Source: Halalkalibacter oceani | Lineage (GTDB): Bacteria > Bacillota > Bacilli > Bacillales > Bacillaceae_D | Direction: 5' to 3' | Length of the DNA: 64,000 nucleotides | Assembly: GCF_040544555.1 (NCBI RefSeq) | Contig: NZ_JBEPKD010000001.1 | Location: forward strand, 372,001 to 436,000 | Made by a program: the position numbers and the translations under genes | In this document: one piece after another, positions 25,629-34,841 of the stretch | Position numbering within the stretch: position 1 is the first letter of the stretch | Layout: each line of letters begins with the position of its first letter | Notes under the pieces: model-generated | What the model was told of the DNA's origin: nothing | What the model saw: only the letters and a program-made list of their open reading frames with translations | Database searches by the model: none

Positions 25629-26882
25629 TTATTTCTTTCCCGCCTTTTTCAATAAGCGCTCCATCCTTTGCCGAAGCTGGCGATGAAGCTGCTTTTGCTT
25701 TTCGTTGGCAGGTAAATGGCGCGCCGCAAGTTCACTATAATAAATCGCCTGTTCCGGGTCTTTCCTTTTATGCTCAGCCAGCTTTGCACACTCAATCGCA
25801 GCTTCAAAGGAATGGGCGGATAACGAGGTGAGACGTTGAAAATGGAAAAATGCGTCTTCCCACTTTTCCTGCCGCTTTAACCCGGTCGCATAAGCAAAAC
25901 GGGCGTGTTCAGCGATGTCATCATCTCCGTCAAGTAACTGAGCATACAGAGACGAAGCCAGCTCGCTCTCCCCTACCGCTTCATACCAGCGCGCGATTTC
26001 ATAGGCTTCCCGCCGCGATGGCCGGCTCTCCTGCTGGAGCCAATCAAGCACGAGCATCGATTGACAGGCATATAACGTCATTAACGAAAGCACATCCCAC
26101 TCATGGTGCTGGAAAATCCCTTTCATATAATCCGGATGCTGCTCCTGCAAAAAATCAAAATAAAGCATTGGCGCCATATAGCCCGGGGTATCTTCCACCC
26201 GCTCAAATTGCAGAACCTGTTCTTCAACGACAGAAAGCTTGCAGCTTGGCAATGCTTCCTTCCATAGTCTTCTCGCCGCATGTAATAAATCAAAATGACC
26301 AAATTGAGGCAGCTTCGGCACCTGATCACGCACAAACGTGTGACGCGTTTTCACCTGCGGCCAATCGAACGATTTTCCGTTATAGGTCACAAGATTGCGC
26401 AAGTCTGTCACATCCGTTAAAAAATGATGGTATAGCGCCACCTCATGCTCCGGTCCAGGCAAAAAATATTGTTTGACGCGCACTTCTCCAGCTTCGATTT
26501 TCGCATAGCCTAATAAAAAAATCGTATTGCCGGCTCCGCTGCTCAGGCCGGTCGTTTCCGTATCAAAGAACAACAGGTCATCCACTTGACGACCTTTCGC
26601 CGACAGTGGATGATGCCATAGATGGTCCTGCCATCTGGCCACTGCCTCTTCCACAGCGCTGAAGCGAAAACGACCATGCTGATGGTTCAGCGAATACTGC
26701 TGATTCCTTACCAGCGTATATTCGTCCTCGAACCAATGAGCGCTTACTTGCCGCTCCTTCCATTCTTTTTCAAACGGCACTTTCTGCTGAGCTGAAACGG
26801 CGCCCTCACTGCCGACGGACGAAGGCTGTTTTTCCTGAAGCTGCAGATGCTGTTTCATCCGTTGAAGCTTTTGCTTCATCAT
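25629..26882 (-). CDS. mrfB: MrfB (YprB), RNase H-like exonuclease with TPR region
   Basis: The 417-residue protein has a DEDD-type exonuclease core: DLLFFDTETTGLSSGAGNTI near residue 104, LVTYNGKSFDWPQVKTRH, HFDLLHAARRLW and the final HEWDVLSLMTLY, followed from about residue 300 by TPR-like helices (YEIARWYEAVGESELASSLY). In B. subtilis MrfA and MrfB act together in repair of mitomycin C adducts. The ATG overlaps the mrfA stop by 4 nt. GGAGAG lies 8 nt upstream. Confidence 0.9.
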   Translation of the reverse strand: MMKQKLQRMKQHLQLQEKQPSSVGSEGAVSAQQKVPFEKEWKERQVSAHWFEDEYTLVRNQQYSLNHQHGRFRFSAVEEAVARWQDHLWHHPLSAKGRQVDDLLFFDTETTGLSSGAGNTIFLLGYAKIEAGEVRVKQYFLPGPEHEVALYHHFLTDVTDLRNLVTYNGKSFDWPQVKTRHTFVRDQVPKLPQFGHFDLLHAARRLWKEALPSCKLSVVEEQVLQFERVEDTPGYMAPMLYFDFLQEQHPDYMKGIFQHHEWDVLSLMTLYACQSMLVLDWLQQESRPSRREAYEIARWYEAVGESELASSLYAQLLDGDDDIAEHARFAYATGLKRQEKWEDAFFHFQRLTSLSAHSFEAAIECAKLAEHKRKDPEQAIYYSELAARHLPANEKQKQLHRQLRQRMERLLKKAGKK

Positions 26883-29167
26883 ACATGTCTCTCCTCTGCT
26901 TTGCGTAATAAGGAAATGAATCTTTTCACGAGCGCTTTTGTGTTAATTCCGCTGTCGGAAGCGGCACCGACACAGGACGGACAGCCATGTTCGCACCGGC
27001 ACGAATTCAGCAAATCGTAAACTTGGGCAAGAATTGTCGGCAGGTGTCGATAAACCTCTTTCGCCAGCCCAATTCCCCCGGGATAACGATCATAGAGAAA
27101 AATCGTCGGAAGCTCAGAATGCTCGGCCTTCATTTGCGGAACAACATGAAGGTCATGACGGTCACACATGACAAATACCGGCGCAACCTGCTGCAGAAGC
27201 TGAGCAAGCCCAGTCAATGCCTGGTCAAACGGCGCTTCGCCAAATTGCTCGACTATTTCACTGGAAAAGCTGATCCACATCGCACTTGTATGGAGCTCTT
27301 CTTCCGGCAGATGAATCGGGCCGGAGCCGATATTTTCAAAGGTTGAGAGCCTTATTTTCTTGAAAATCGTTGCCTTGGCGTTAACCATTACATCCCCGTA
27401 ATGAATGGTCGCCTCCGGCTCAGCGCGCTGCTCATCCTCTTCCAACACCCGAAGCTGCACAGCCAGATTCGCGTCGGTAAAATATTCAACCGAAACTTCC
27501 CGGACGAACGCTTTTTTCTCCTCCCAGTCAAGATATTCCACCTGGTACTGCACCCCTTGATGAAGATAAATCGCCTCATCATGCAGCAAGGTCATCGCGC
27601 TGAAGCGATCCATTTCCCCGATCACCCGGTGATGAGCGCGGTCGCTTTGGTCAATGATCACGACATTTTCCTGCGACGCCGAACGGAGGCTGATACCATG
27701 AGCCGGAAACGCGTCATTCATCCAGTACCATTTCTTCCCACGCTGATGCAGCACCTGCTCTTCCGCAAGAAACTCAAGAATATCGTCAAGCTCCACCCCG
27801 TCAAAGGTTTCTCCCTGCTTAAATGGCAGCTCATAGGCAGCGCATTTAATATGGTCAATCAAAATAATGAGATTGTCCGGATTGATCCGGGCCGATTCCG
27901 GGCTACGCTCAAAGAAATATTCCGGATGCTGGACAATATACTGATCAAGTGGGGTGGAACCCGCCACCATAATAATCACCGCTTCATTTTGCCGTCTGCC
28001 GGCCCGTCCGGCCTGTTGCCAGGCGCTGGCGACAGATCCCGGATAGCCGGTCATAATACATACCTGGAGCTGGCCGATATCGACGCCAAGCTCAAGCGCA
28101 TTCGTGCTGACGACGCCGATAATCTCACCTTGACGCAAGCCCTGCTCAATTTCCCGCCGCTGCTTCGGTAAATAACCGCCGCGGTAGCCGCGGATCGATT
28201 TCGGGCCGAGTTCTTTTTCAACAAGAGCCTGCAAATGGCTTAAAATGATCTCCACCCGCACCCGGCTCCGGGCAAACACGATCGTCTGAATATGATTCTC
28301 GAGAAAACGTTTGGCGAGCATATTAACATCAACGGTCGCGCTCCGCCGGATATGCAGCGGCTCATTAATAATCGGCGGATTATAAAAGAGAAAATGCTTT
28401 TTCCCCTGGGGCGCCCCGTTTTGATCAATTAACCGCATCGGCTCACCTGTCAGTTGCTCAGCCAGCTCTTGCGGGTTGGCAATCGTTGCCGACGTACAAA
28501 TAAATTGCGGGTCACTGCCATAAAAACGGGCAATCCGCTTCAAGCGGCGAAGGACATTGGCGACATGGCTGCCGAATACGCCGCGATACGTATGCAATTC
28601 ATCAATAACAATGTATTTCAAGTTCTCAAAAAACGCGACCCATTTCGTATGATGCGGCAAAATCGCCGAATGGAGCATATCGGGATTGGTAATTACAATA
28701 TGACCTGCTTTCCGGACCGTTTGGCGAATCGTCGGTGCCGTATCGCCATCATACGTAAAACATCTTACCTTACCTCCCATTTCCTCTATTACTTCATTAA
28801 TCTCACTATTCTGGTCCTGCGCTAAAGCCTTCGTTGGAAATAAATAAAGCGCCCGGCTTTCCTCATCCTTTAAAATCTCCTCAAGAACAGGCAGATTGTA
28901 GCACAGTGTTTTCCCGGAAGCGGTCGGAGTAACCGCCACAAAATTCTCCCCCCTGGCGGCATAGCTGACCGCCTCGTGCTGATGGAGGTAAAGCTCGGAA
29001 ACTCCCCTCCGTTGTAAAGCCTGCTTTAAACGGTCATCGATAAATTCAGGAAACGGCCTGGTCCGCGCCGGCACTTCCTTCATTTCGCGCCAATGGACTA
29101 TTCGCTCTTTAAAATCCTCACCATCTCGTAACTCAGCTAATAGCTGTTCTAACGTTTCTTTAAACAT
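26879..29167 (-). CDS. mrfA: MrfA (YprA), DEAD/DEAH helicase with DUF1998 zinc module
   Basis: This 762-residue superfamily 2 helicase shows VTPTASGKTLCYNLP (motif I), VIDELHTYRG (II), CTSATIANPQE (III), VSTNALELGVDIGQLQ (V) and GYPGSVASAWQQAGRAGRRQ (VI). The C-terminal DUF1998 region carries the four-cysteine cluster CRCEHGCPSC. In B. subtilis it works with MrfB in a UvrA-independent repair route for mitomycin C damage. Translation is coupled to mrfB. GGTGAGCGG before the ATG serves as a ribosome binding site. Confidence 0.93.
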   Translation of the reverse strand: MFKETLEQLLAELRDGEDFKERIVHWREMKEVPARTRPFPEFIDDRLKQALQRRGVSELYLHQHEAVSYAARGENFVAVTPTASGKTLCYNLPVLEEILKDEESRALYLFPTKALAQDQNSEINEVIEEMGGKVRCFTYDGDTAPTIRQTVRKAGHIVITNPDMLHSAILPHHTKWVAFFENLKYIVIDELHTYRGVFGSHVANVLRRLKRIARFYGSDPQFICTSATIANPQELAEQLTGEPMRLIDQNGAPQGKKHFLFYNPPIINEPLHIRRSATVDVNMLAKRFLENHIQTIVFARSRVRVEIILSHLQALVEKELGPKSIRGYRGGYLPKQRREIEQGLRQGEIIGVVSTNALELGVDIGQLQVCIMTGYPGSVASAWQQAGRAGRRQNEAVIIMVAGSTPLDQYIVQHPEYFFERSPESARINPDNLIILIDHIKCAAYELPFKQGETFDGVELDDILEFLAEEQVLHQRGKKWYWMNDAFPAHGISLRSASQENVVIIDQSDRAHHRVIGEMDRFSAMTLLHDEAIYLHQGVQYQVEYLDWEEKKAFVREVSVEYFTDANLAVQLRVLEEDEQRAEPEATIHYGDVMVNAKATIFKKIRLSTFENIGSGPIHLPEEELHTSAMWISFSSEIVEQFGEAPFDQALTGLAQLLQQVAPVFVMCDRHDLHVVPQMKAEHSELPTIFLYDRYPGGIGLAKEVYRHLPTILAQVYDLLNSCRCEHGCPSCVGAASDSGINTKALVKRFISLLRKAEERHV

Positions 29168-29351
29168 CCGCTCACCTCACCAATCTCTTCCTCCATTGTA
29201 CCGAATGTTTGTTTGTTTTTCTAGAGGAACGGCTGGATAAAAATGACCGCTTTCAGCAGAACAGAGACTGGGACACAAAGTGTTCTGCAAATCCGGACGA
29301 ATGACAGCGGGTATATCCTGAAATAAACGGTTCCTTCCACTCATTTTAGCT

Positions 29352-29393
29352 GAAAAAGCCCGTCGACCTCATTCACGGGAAGGTCGACGGGCT
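29352..29393 (-). terminator. Terminator of the ketopantoate-reductase-like gene
   Basis: AGCCCGTCGACCT and AGGTCGACGGGCT form a perfect 13-bp stem; on the minus strand TTTTT follows. Confidence 0.85.
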
Positions 29394-29406
29394 GAAGCGT
29401 CATATG

Positions 29407-30321
29407 CTATGATCGGCTCTTTTCATAGAGCTTGACGTTGACATAAATGCTTTTTAATACAGGGGTTTCAATCTTATGGTGCTGTGCTTTTTTAAGCAGG
29501 TACCCTTGGAGATGGTCGACCTCTACCGGGGCGCCTTTTTCCATATCGCGCTGCATGGATGATTTCATTTTATAGTCCAATGCGATGAAACGGCCATATT
29601 GTTCTGCTTCCACCTCTTCGGCAATTGGAGCGCCTTCCGCCCGCATTACCTGAGTGATTTCATTGATGACGGTTTTAATAACTTCCTGGCCTTCCTCCAA
29701 TTCAAGGATCGGCCCGATCGGCTGCTGGAATAATGTCGTCACCCCGGACATGGCTGTAATAAACAAATATTTATTCCACAATTCGCTCATGATCGAGTTG
29801 CTCGCTTTAAACTTTCCTTTCGTTCCGGAAAAAACGTCCTCAAGCTGCTTAAGCCGCTCTGTTGCTTGTCCATCAAGCTCCCCGAACAGGAAATGATGAA
29901 TGCCGCTCGTTTGCTGGATGATTCCGTCTGCCGTCACGGTCGATTCAATGAAACAGAGACCGCCCAACACCTGTTCCTTTGAAAAAGCTTGCTGAAGCTG
30001 TTCAATGTGCGCAATTCCGTTCAGCATTGGAATAATGATCGTTTTGCTATGTACAAACGGTTTTACAGAGTCAATCGCCTGATCGAGATGATACGCTTTT
30101 GTCCCAATTAAAACAACATCGAACGACCCTTGATCCGCAGCGGTGATCACTTGCGGGATAACGCTTACATCCCCGTGCTTACTTTCTACGACGAGGCCAT
30201 CTTCAAGCAGCTGCTGCTTTCGCTTTTCACGTACTAAAAAGGTCACGTCTTCTCCCTTTTCAATTAATCTTGCGCCAAAATAGCCTCCAACTGCTCCTGC
30301 TCCAACGATTAATATTTTCAT
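29407..30321 (-). CDS. 2-dehydropantoate 2-reductase family protein (PanE-like)
   Basis: A 304-residue NADPH-dependent reductase. The dinucleotide loop is ILIVGAGAVGGYFGARL, the catalytic Lys is in LIGTKAYHLDQA, and a second Lys with Asn is in MSELWNKYLFITAMSGVTTL. The family reduces ketopantoate in CoA synthesis, but several paralogues act on other 2-oxo acids. No pan genes are nearby, so the substrate is open. Confidence 0.85.
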   Translation of the reverse strand: MKILIVGAGAVGGYFGARLIEKGEDVTFLVREKRKQQLLEDGLVVESKHGDVSVIPQVITAADQGSFDVVLIGTKAYHLDQAIDSVKPFVHSKTIIIPMLNGIAHIEQLQQAFSKEQVLGGLCFIESTVTADGIIQQTSGIHHFLFGELDGQATERLKQLEDVFSGTKGKFKASNSIMSELWNKYLFITAMSGVTTLFQQPIGPILELEEGQEVIKTVINEITQVMRAEGAPIAEEVEAEQYGRFIALDYKMKSSMQRDMEKGAPVEVDHLQGYLLKKAQHHKIETPVLKSIYVNVKLYEKSRS

Positions 30322-30346
30322 CTTTTCATTCCTCCTCTATAAACCC

Positions 30347-30362
30347 CTTACTAGTAAGTATA
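30347..30362 (-). promoter_or_regulatory. Palindrome CTTACTAGTAAG over the -10 of the PanE-like gene
   Basis: A perfect 12-bp palindrome (30347-30358) abuts TATACT (minus strand, 30357-30362), 26 nt upstream of the coding region. The position suits a repressor operator. The cognate regulator is not in the window. Confidence 0.4.
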
Positions 30363-30783
30363 CAACGTGCTTTTTTACTTTAGTAGTTTTTTCTATTTCT
30401 CGGCATGTACTCGCCCCGTTTGCTGAGCCATCATGATTTCTGTTCTCCCTGTCTGTTTTTGTTTCCATCAACCTGAAAACCGTCCGCTAAATGGCTTGCT
30501 AACTTCTTTAATCGCGGTTTTGACGTTTTTTCATTTTTAAAGAAATACGGTATGTGAAATTATCAAAATAATCTTTCTTTCATTCTTTTTTGTGACATTA
30601 CACAGTTTTTCAAGATACGAAAGACAGCCTTAACAAAATTACTTCTGTTACAAATTTTATCCAAATAAACAGAACGAAAGACCCGTTGATTTTCACCTTT
30701 CTACTATGCTTATCCCGTCCACCTTTTGGAATTAAAAGGGTTTTACTCCCTTTTTTGGCGCTTAGCTCCTGTTTGATCGGCTT
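30363..30783. other. AT-rich intergenic region
   Basis: About 420 nt with no open frame, hairpin or repeat that I can support. It separates the divergent PanE-like and acyltransferase genes. Confidence 0.5.
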
Positions 30784-30812
30784 TTTACTTTTTTCTGGTT
30801 ATCTACTATACT
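30784..30812 (+). promoter_or_regulatory. Promoter of the acyltransferase/serine hydrolase pair
   Basis: TTTACT and TATACT are 17 nt apart, about 110 nt before the first start codon. Confidence 0.6.
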
Positions 30813-30920
30813 TCAAATTACATAGTACAGTGTTTTCTTTCTACGTGAAAGGGGATTAGAGAAGCAAGACGAGAGATGCGATGACGGATTTTATCACATA
30901 AAGAAAGATGATGATCTCTT

Positions 30921-32048
30921 ATGGGCAAACAATATTTGCATGAAATTTCTTTTTTACGAAGCATCGCCTGTTTAAGCATAGTCCTTCTCCACTCGATTGA
31001 CTGGGGCATGGACTATATTAGCTTCCTTGCGGCCTTGCCGAACTACAGTAAGCTAGTGCTTGATTCAGTCAATATGTTCCTATATTATGGTACGCCGACG
31101 TTCATCTTTATCACGGCGCTCATTCTCGGATTCAGCTACAAAGGACAAAAGGAGATCCCGGAAAATTTTTTAGCAAAACGGGTCAAATTTATTTTGATTC
31201 CTTACGTCTGTATGGGATTTCTTTATGCTTTCCCTTATTTGCTCGTTTCTTCAGGAGAGTTCGCCAAAAAAGCGTTTTTAAACATTTTTATCGGCGATTT
31301 CCATGCCTACTTCGTCCTGATTATTTTTCAATTTTATTTATTTTTCGTCTGGGGCCGCAGCTGGCTTGACCGCCATCCGCCTTTAAAGGTGATCGGCTTA
31401 TCTCTCATTCTCAATGTCATTTATTTGTCCGTGTTCAATTTTACCGACCCGGTCGCGCTGCCGTTTGCCGATTACATTTGGGAGCGCTATTATTGGATTC
31501 CATTTCCAGGCTGGATCTTTTACTTTACTTTAGCCTATTACATCGGTTCTCACTATGAGACTTTTTCAGCGATGATTAAAAAGTATAAAGTTTGGGTCTT
31601 GATCGCCCCGTTTGTCAGCGGCGCTGTCTTGCTTCTTTCCTATCATAATGGCTTTACCATTGACAGTTCAAAGCGGGTTGATATACTGTTTCATACATGC
31701 AGCGTAATCGTTTTTGTCCTTTATTTTGCGATGAAGATGAAAACCGTTCCGCAGTTATTTATTAAAATCAGCCAATATTCGTACGGCATCTATTTGCTTC
31801 ATACGATGTACATGGCCTTGTTAATTATTCTTTTTGATTACACTCCGCTGAATTTTGGCATTTTTACGATTCTTGTCTTGTTTCTTGTCAGTACCACCTT
31901 TTCCATGTTGACGATTTTCGTGTTAAATAAGTGGAAATACGGTCATTACATTGTCGGCAGAATTAATGTTTCAACGGCAAAGACGAAACGGCGGGAGATC
32001 AAGACGAGTCAAGCGGCAAGTATTCCTTCATGTAATCGAACGAGTTAG
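30921..32048 (+). CDS. Acyltransferase family 3 membrane protein
   Basis: The 375-residue protein has about ten membrane spans. It begins YLHEISFLRSIACLSIVLLH, which holds the family Arg and His, and shows the PYVCMGFLYAF and YSYGIYLLHTMYMALLIILF blocks. Family members O-acylate extracellular glycans such as teichoic acids, peptidoglycan or exopolysaccharide. A basic tail of about 25 residues follows the last span. The next gene, a membrane-anchored serine hydrolase, starts 14 nt later and is probably a functional partner. Confidence 0.87.
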   Translation: MGKQYLHEISFLRSIACLSIVLLHSIDWGMDYISFLAALPNYSKLVLDSVNMFLYYGTPTFIFITALILGFSYKGQKEIPENFLAKRVKFILIPYVCMGFLYAFPYLLVSSGEFAKKAFLNIFIGDFHAYFVLIIFQFYLFFVWGRSWLDRHPPLKVIGLSLILNVIYLSVFNFTDPVALPFADYIWERYYWIPFPGWIFYFTLAYYIGSHYETFSAMIKKYKVWVLIAPFVSGAVLLLSYHNGFTIDSSKRVDILFHTCSVIVFVLYFAMKMKTVPQLFIKISQYSYGIYLLHTMYMALLIILFDYTPLNFGIFTILVLFLVSTTFSMLTIFVLNKWKYGHYIVGRINVSTAKTKRREIKTSQAASIPSCNRTS

Positions 32049-32061
32049 GAATGGGTCATTT

Positions 32062-33135
32062 ATGAGTAAACGCGAAAAAAGAACGATCATTATACTAGCA
32101 GGGATGATAAATATGATTGCTCTTCTCATAATCGGGTATCAAGACACACCGCTTCTTAAAACGGAGTCGACCTGGCCGAAGCATGAAAACCTCGAAGAGA
32201 TCGGCTGGTCGGAAGAAAAGCTTGAAGAAGCCCGCAAATTTTACCGATCGCTTGGCTCAACGGCGGCGATGGCGATTTATGACGGAAAAGTGTTATTCTC
32301 CTGGGGGAACACAAGTCAGAAAAGCAACGTCCATTCCATTCGCAAAAGCTATTTAAGCGCGCTGTACGGAATTCATGTTCAGGAAGGGACGATCGCTTTA
32401 TCGAAAACGCTGCGTGAGCTTGGGATTGAAGATCGCGTCGCGTTGACGGAGATGGAAAAAGAGGCGCAAATTGAAGACTTATTAACGTCACGTTCCGGTA
32501 TCTTTTTAAGAGCCGGAGAGGAATCTTTAATGATGAGATGGCGGCGGCCTGAACGGGAGCTTCACCTCCCTGGTTCGTATTTCTACTATAATAATTGGGA
32601 CTTCAATGTGTTAGGAACGATCTTCAATAATCTGACCGGCAAAGATTTATTTGATGAGTTTTATCACAAAATTGCCCTGCCGCTTGGAATGGAAGATTTT
32701 GAGCCTGAGGATGGAAGCTATAAGTATGAACTGCGCCGTTCGTTGCATCCATCCTACCTTTTCCGGATGTCAGCCCGTGACATGGCGCGTTTCGGACAAC
32801 TTTATTTGCAAAACGGACAATGGGAAGGAAAGCAAATTATCCCCGAGGAATGGGTCGAGGTGAGCACGCAGGCTCATGCACATGCGCCTTCCTCCAATGA
32901 ATATGGCTACGGCTATATGTGGTGGGTCGCAGAAAAAGAGTTTGCCGATGTCGGCCTTTATTCTGCTGTCGGCCGCTACGGGCAATCGATCGATATTGTG
33001 CCGGAAAAAAACCTTGTTTTCGTTCACCGGGTCAATTCGGACCGCTTCTTTAACCGGACTGTCCGCTACGTCAGCTCCAGTCAGCGATTGCAGCTTTTAT
33101 CGATGATCCTCGATGCAAAAATCGAGCCGGAGTGA
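32062..33135 (+). CDS. Membrane-anchored serine hydrolase, beta-lactamase/DD-peptidase fold
   Basis: The 357-residue protein has an N-terminal signal anchor (IIILAGMINMIALLIIGY) and a class C beta-lactamase-like domain. The SxxK motif is HSIRKSYLSAL (Ser, Lys), the Tyr motif is YYNNWDFNVLG and a later block is YGYMWWVAEKE. Members act as esterases or DD-peptidases on cell-wall material. The gene is preceded by TAGGA and lies in the operon of the acyltransferase. A shared terminator follows. Confidence 0.87.
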   Translation: MSKREKRTIIILAGMINMIALLIIGYQDTPLLKTESTWPKHENLEEIGWSEEKLEEARKFYRSLGSTAAMAIYDGKVLFSWGNTSQKSNVHSIRKSYLSALYGIHVQEGTIALSKTLRELGIEDRVALTEMEKEAQIEDLLTSRSGIFLRAGEESLMMRWRRPERELHLPGSYFYYNNWDFNVLGTIFNNLTGKDLFDEFYHKIALPLGMEDFEPEDGSYKYELRRSLHPSYLFRMSARDMARFGQLYLQNGQWEGKQIIPEEWVEVSTQAHAHAPSSNEYGYGYMWWVAEKEFADVGLYSAVGRYGQSIDIVPEKNLVFVHRVNSDRFFNRTVRYVSSSQRLQLLSMILDAKIEPE

Positions 33136-33162
33136 GAATTTCCAGAGGAAGCTGGCGTTGAA

Positions 33163-33205
33163 AAGAGGTAGACAAAGGGCGCGCTTCGCCTTTTGTCTAC
33201 CTCTT
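33163..33205. terminator. Bidirectional terminator between convergent units
   Basis: AAGAGGTAGACAAAGGGC pairs with GCCTTTTGTCTACCTCTT around GCGCTTC. T-rich tails lie on both sides, so it can end both the serine hydrolase transcript and the 12-gene operon from the right. Confidence 0.85.
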
Positions 33206-33232
33206 GATTTTAATAGGATGTGAGCCGCATCT

Positions 33233-34015
33233 TTACTCAAACCTCGGCTCTCTTTTTTCAAAGAACGCTTTAACGCCTTCCTCACAATCGCGCGTTTGAA
33301 AAACCCGATCACTCAGTTCCAGCGTCAGCTCCGTATTCTCGGCAACGGTCAATCTCGCTGATCGCTTAACTCCTTGTTTAATCGCTTTTAATGATGCCTT
33401 TGGCTTTTGTGCAAGTCTTTCTGCAAGACGAAGCGCGTAATCAAAAACGTCGTCGTCAGGAACCACTTCATTGACTAGTCCGATGCGGTAAGCCTCCTTA
33501 GCGTCGATTAAATCGCCGAAATACATCAGCTCGAGAGCCTTCGCTTCGCCGACGACTTGCGGAAGACGGAATAACCCGCCGCTTCCCGGAAAGACACCTA
33601 AATTAACCTCTGGAAAGCCAATGCGGCTCGTTTCAGCGATAATCCGGATGTCACACGCTAACGCTATTTCTCCGCCGCCGCCGCAGGCGACACCATTGAT
33701 CGCGGCGATAACCGGTTTTGGCAGCGCCTCGATCGCGTTGAAAGCTTCGTTTTCCTTTCTTAGCTTTTTTCCGATAACATCATCCCGCACGCTTGGAAAT
33801 TCGTTAATATCCGAGCCGGCGCAAAATGCTTTTTCACCGGCACCGGTTAAAATGACGACCCGTACTTCATCATCCGCTTCAATTTCTTGCAAAATGGAAC
33901 GCAACTGCTTCGTCGCTTCGAGCGTCGTCACATTCAAGGGCGGATTGTTAAGCGTCAGCACCGCCACTTTATTTGTTCGTTTTTCAAATTGAATCAGTTC
34001 ACTTGCTACGGTCAT
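33233..34015 (-). CDS. Enoyl-CoA hydratase/isomerase family protein
   Basis: The 260-residue crotonase-fold protein shows AFCAGSDINEFPSV (first oxyanion loop), ACGGGGEIALACDIRI (second) and FPEVNLGVFPGSGGLFRLPQ with the catalytic Glu region. It hydrates or isomerises acyl-CoA thioesters. It is the last gene of the TRAP/GH88 operon, 27 nt after an SDR gene, and with the CoA-transferase indicates that a CoA-bound intermediate is formed. AAAGGGG precedes the ATG. Confidence 0.9.
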   Translation of the reverse strand: MTVASELIQFEKRTNKVAVLTLNNPPLNVTTLEATKQLRSILQEIEADDEVRVVILTGAGEKAFCAGSDINEFPSVRDDVIGKKLRKENEAFNAIEALPKPVIAAINGVACGGGGEIALACDIRIIAETSRIGFPEVNLGVFPGSGGLFRLPQVVGEAKALELMYFGDLIDAKEAYRIGLVNEVVPDDDVFDYALRLAERLAQKPKASLKAIKQGVKRSARLTVAENTELTLELSDRVFQTRDCEEGVKAFFEKREPRFE

Positions 34016-34041
34016 TTCTTTTCCCCTTTCCTGAACGTAAT

Positions 34042-34836
34042 TTATAGCATAAAGGCCCCGCCGCTAATATGGAGGCACTCTCCTGTTACATAGTCCGCTT
34101 CACGGGAAGCGAGGAAGGCAATCGCCCCGGCGACATCGTCGGGCGTACCGGCGCGTGCCAGCGGCACTTCGCCAATCCGCTGCCGCTTTGGTTCCCCGAC
34201 CTTCATTCCTTTCAGCTCCGCCCACTCCCGGTCGCATCTCTCCCATAATGCCGTATCAACAATCCCGGGTGCAACCGCATTAACCCGAATGCCCGTATCA
34301 GCAAGTGCAAGAGCGAACGATTTCGTTAAACTGATGATCGCCGCTTTCGAGGCCGCATAATGGGCGTAGAGCGGATGACCGTTCCTGCCCATCACCGACG
34401 CGACGTTGATAATGACTCCGCCAGTGTGGTTCTGTTTCATCGCCGCCGCTGCCACCTGCATCCCGAAAAAGCTCCCTCGCGCATTGATGTCAAGCATCCG
34501 GTCCCAATCATCTGCCGTAATGGTTAAAATATCCTTCACTTGCTGGATGCCGGCATTATTAACCATAACAGTTAACGGGGCGGCAAACTGCTCCTGGGCA
34601 ATTGCCGGAATTTCGCTGACAGCCTCCTTGTCGCGCACATCCACCGCTAACGGAAATGCCTTCCCCTGCTGCTCTTCAATCAGCCTCACCGTCTTTTCGG
34701 CATCAGCGGCATATTGGTCGGTAACGAGCACGGCCGCGCCTTCCGAGGCAAATTTGAGCGCCGCCGCGCGCCCGATTCCTTTTCCTGCTCCTGTAATCGC
34801 CACGACTTGCTTTGCCAATCTGTTCATCGTCTTCAC
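34042..34836 (-). CDS. SDR family oxidoreductase (1 of 3 in operon)
   Basis: A 264-residue short-chain dehydrogenase: AITGAGKGIGRAAALKF for cofactor binding, VMVNNAGIQQVKD, and YAHYAASKAAI with the catalytic Tyr-Lys; it ends DYVTGECLHISGGAFML. The Asp after the second strand (VLVTDQYAA) suggests NAD. An insertion near residue 205 (ERCDREWAELKGMKVGEPKR) resembles sorbitol/butanediol-type dehydrogenases. The likely role is oxidation of a polyol or hydroxy acid in the operon's pathway. Confidence 0.9.
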   Translation of the reverse strand: MKTMNRLAKQVVAITGAGKGIGRAAALKFASEGAAVLVTDQYAADAEKTVRLIEEQQGKAFPLAVDVRDKEAVSEIPAIAQEQFAAPLTVMVNNAGIQQVKDILTITADDWDRMLDINARGSFFGMQVAAAAMKQNHTGGVIINVASVMGRNGHPLYAHYAASKAAIISLTKSFALALADTGIRVNAVAPGIVDTALWERCDREWAELKGMKVGEPKRQRIGEVPLARAGTPDDVAGAIAFLASREADYVTGECLHISGGAFML

Positions 34837-34841
34837 CTGCT

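Noticed and set aside
25850..26476. A 208-codon plus-strand frame antisense to mrfB
   Set aside because: Composition follows the antisense of a real gene; no ribosome binding site or family match.
27401..28171. A 256-codon plus-strand frame antisense to mrfA
   Set aside because: Shadow of the helicase gene, without start signals.
29168..29220. Possible LexA box before mrfA (CGAATGTTTGTTTG)
   Set aside because: It departs from the consensus in both half sites, and mrfAB is, as far as I recall, not SOS-controlled in B. subtilis.
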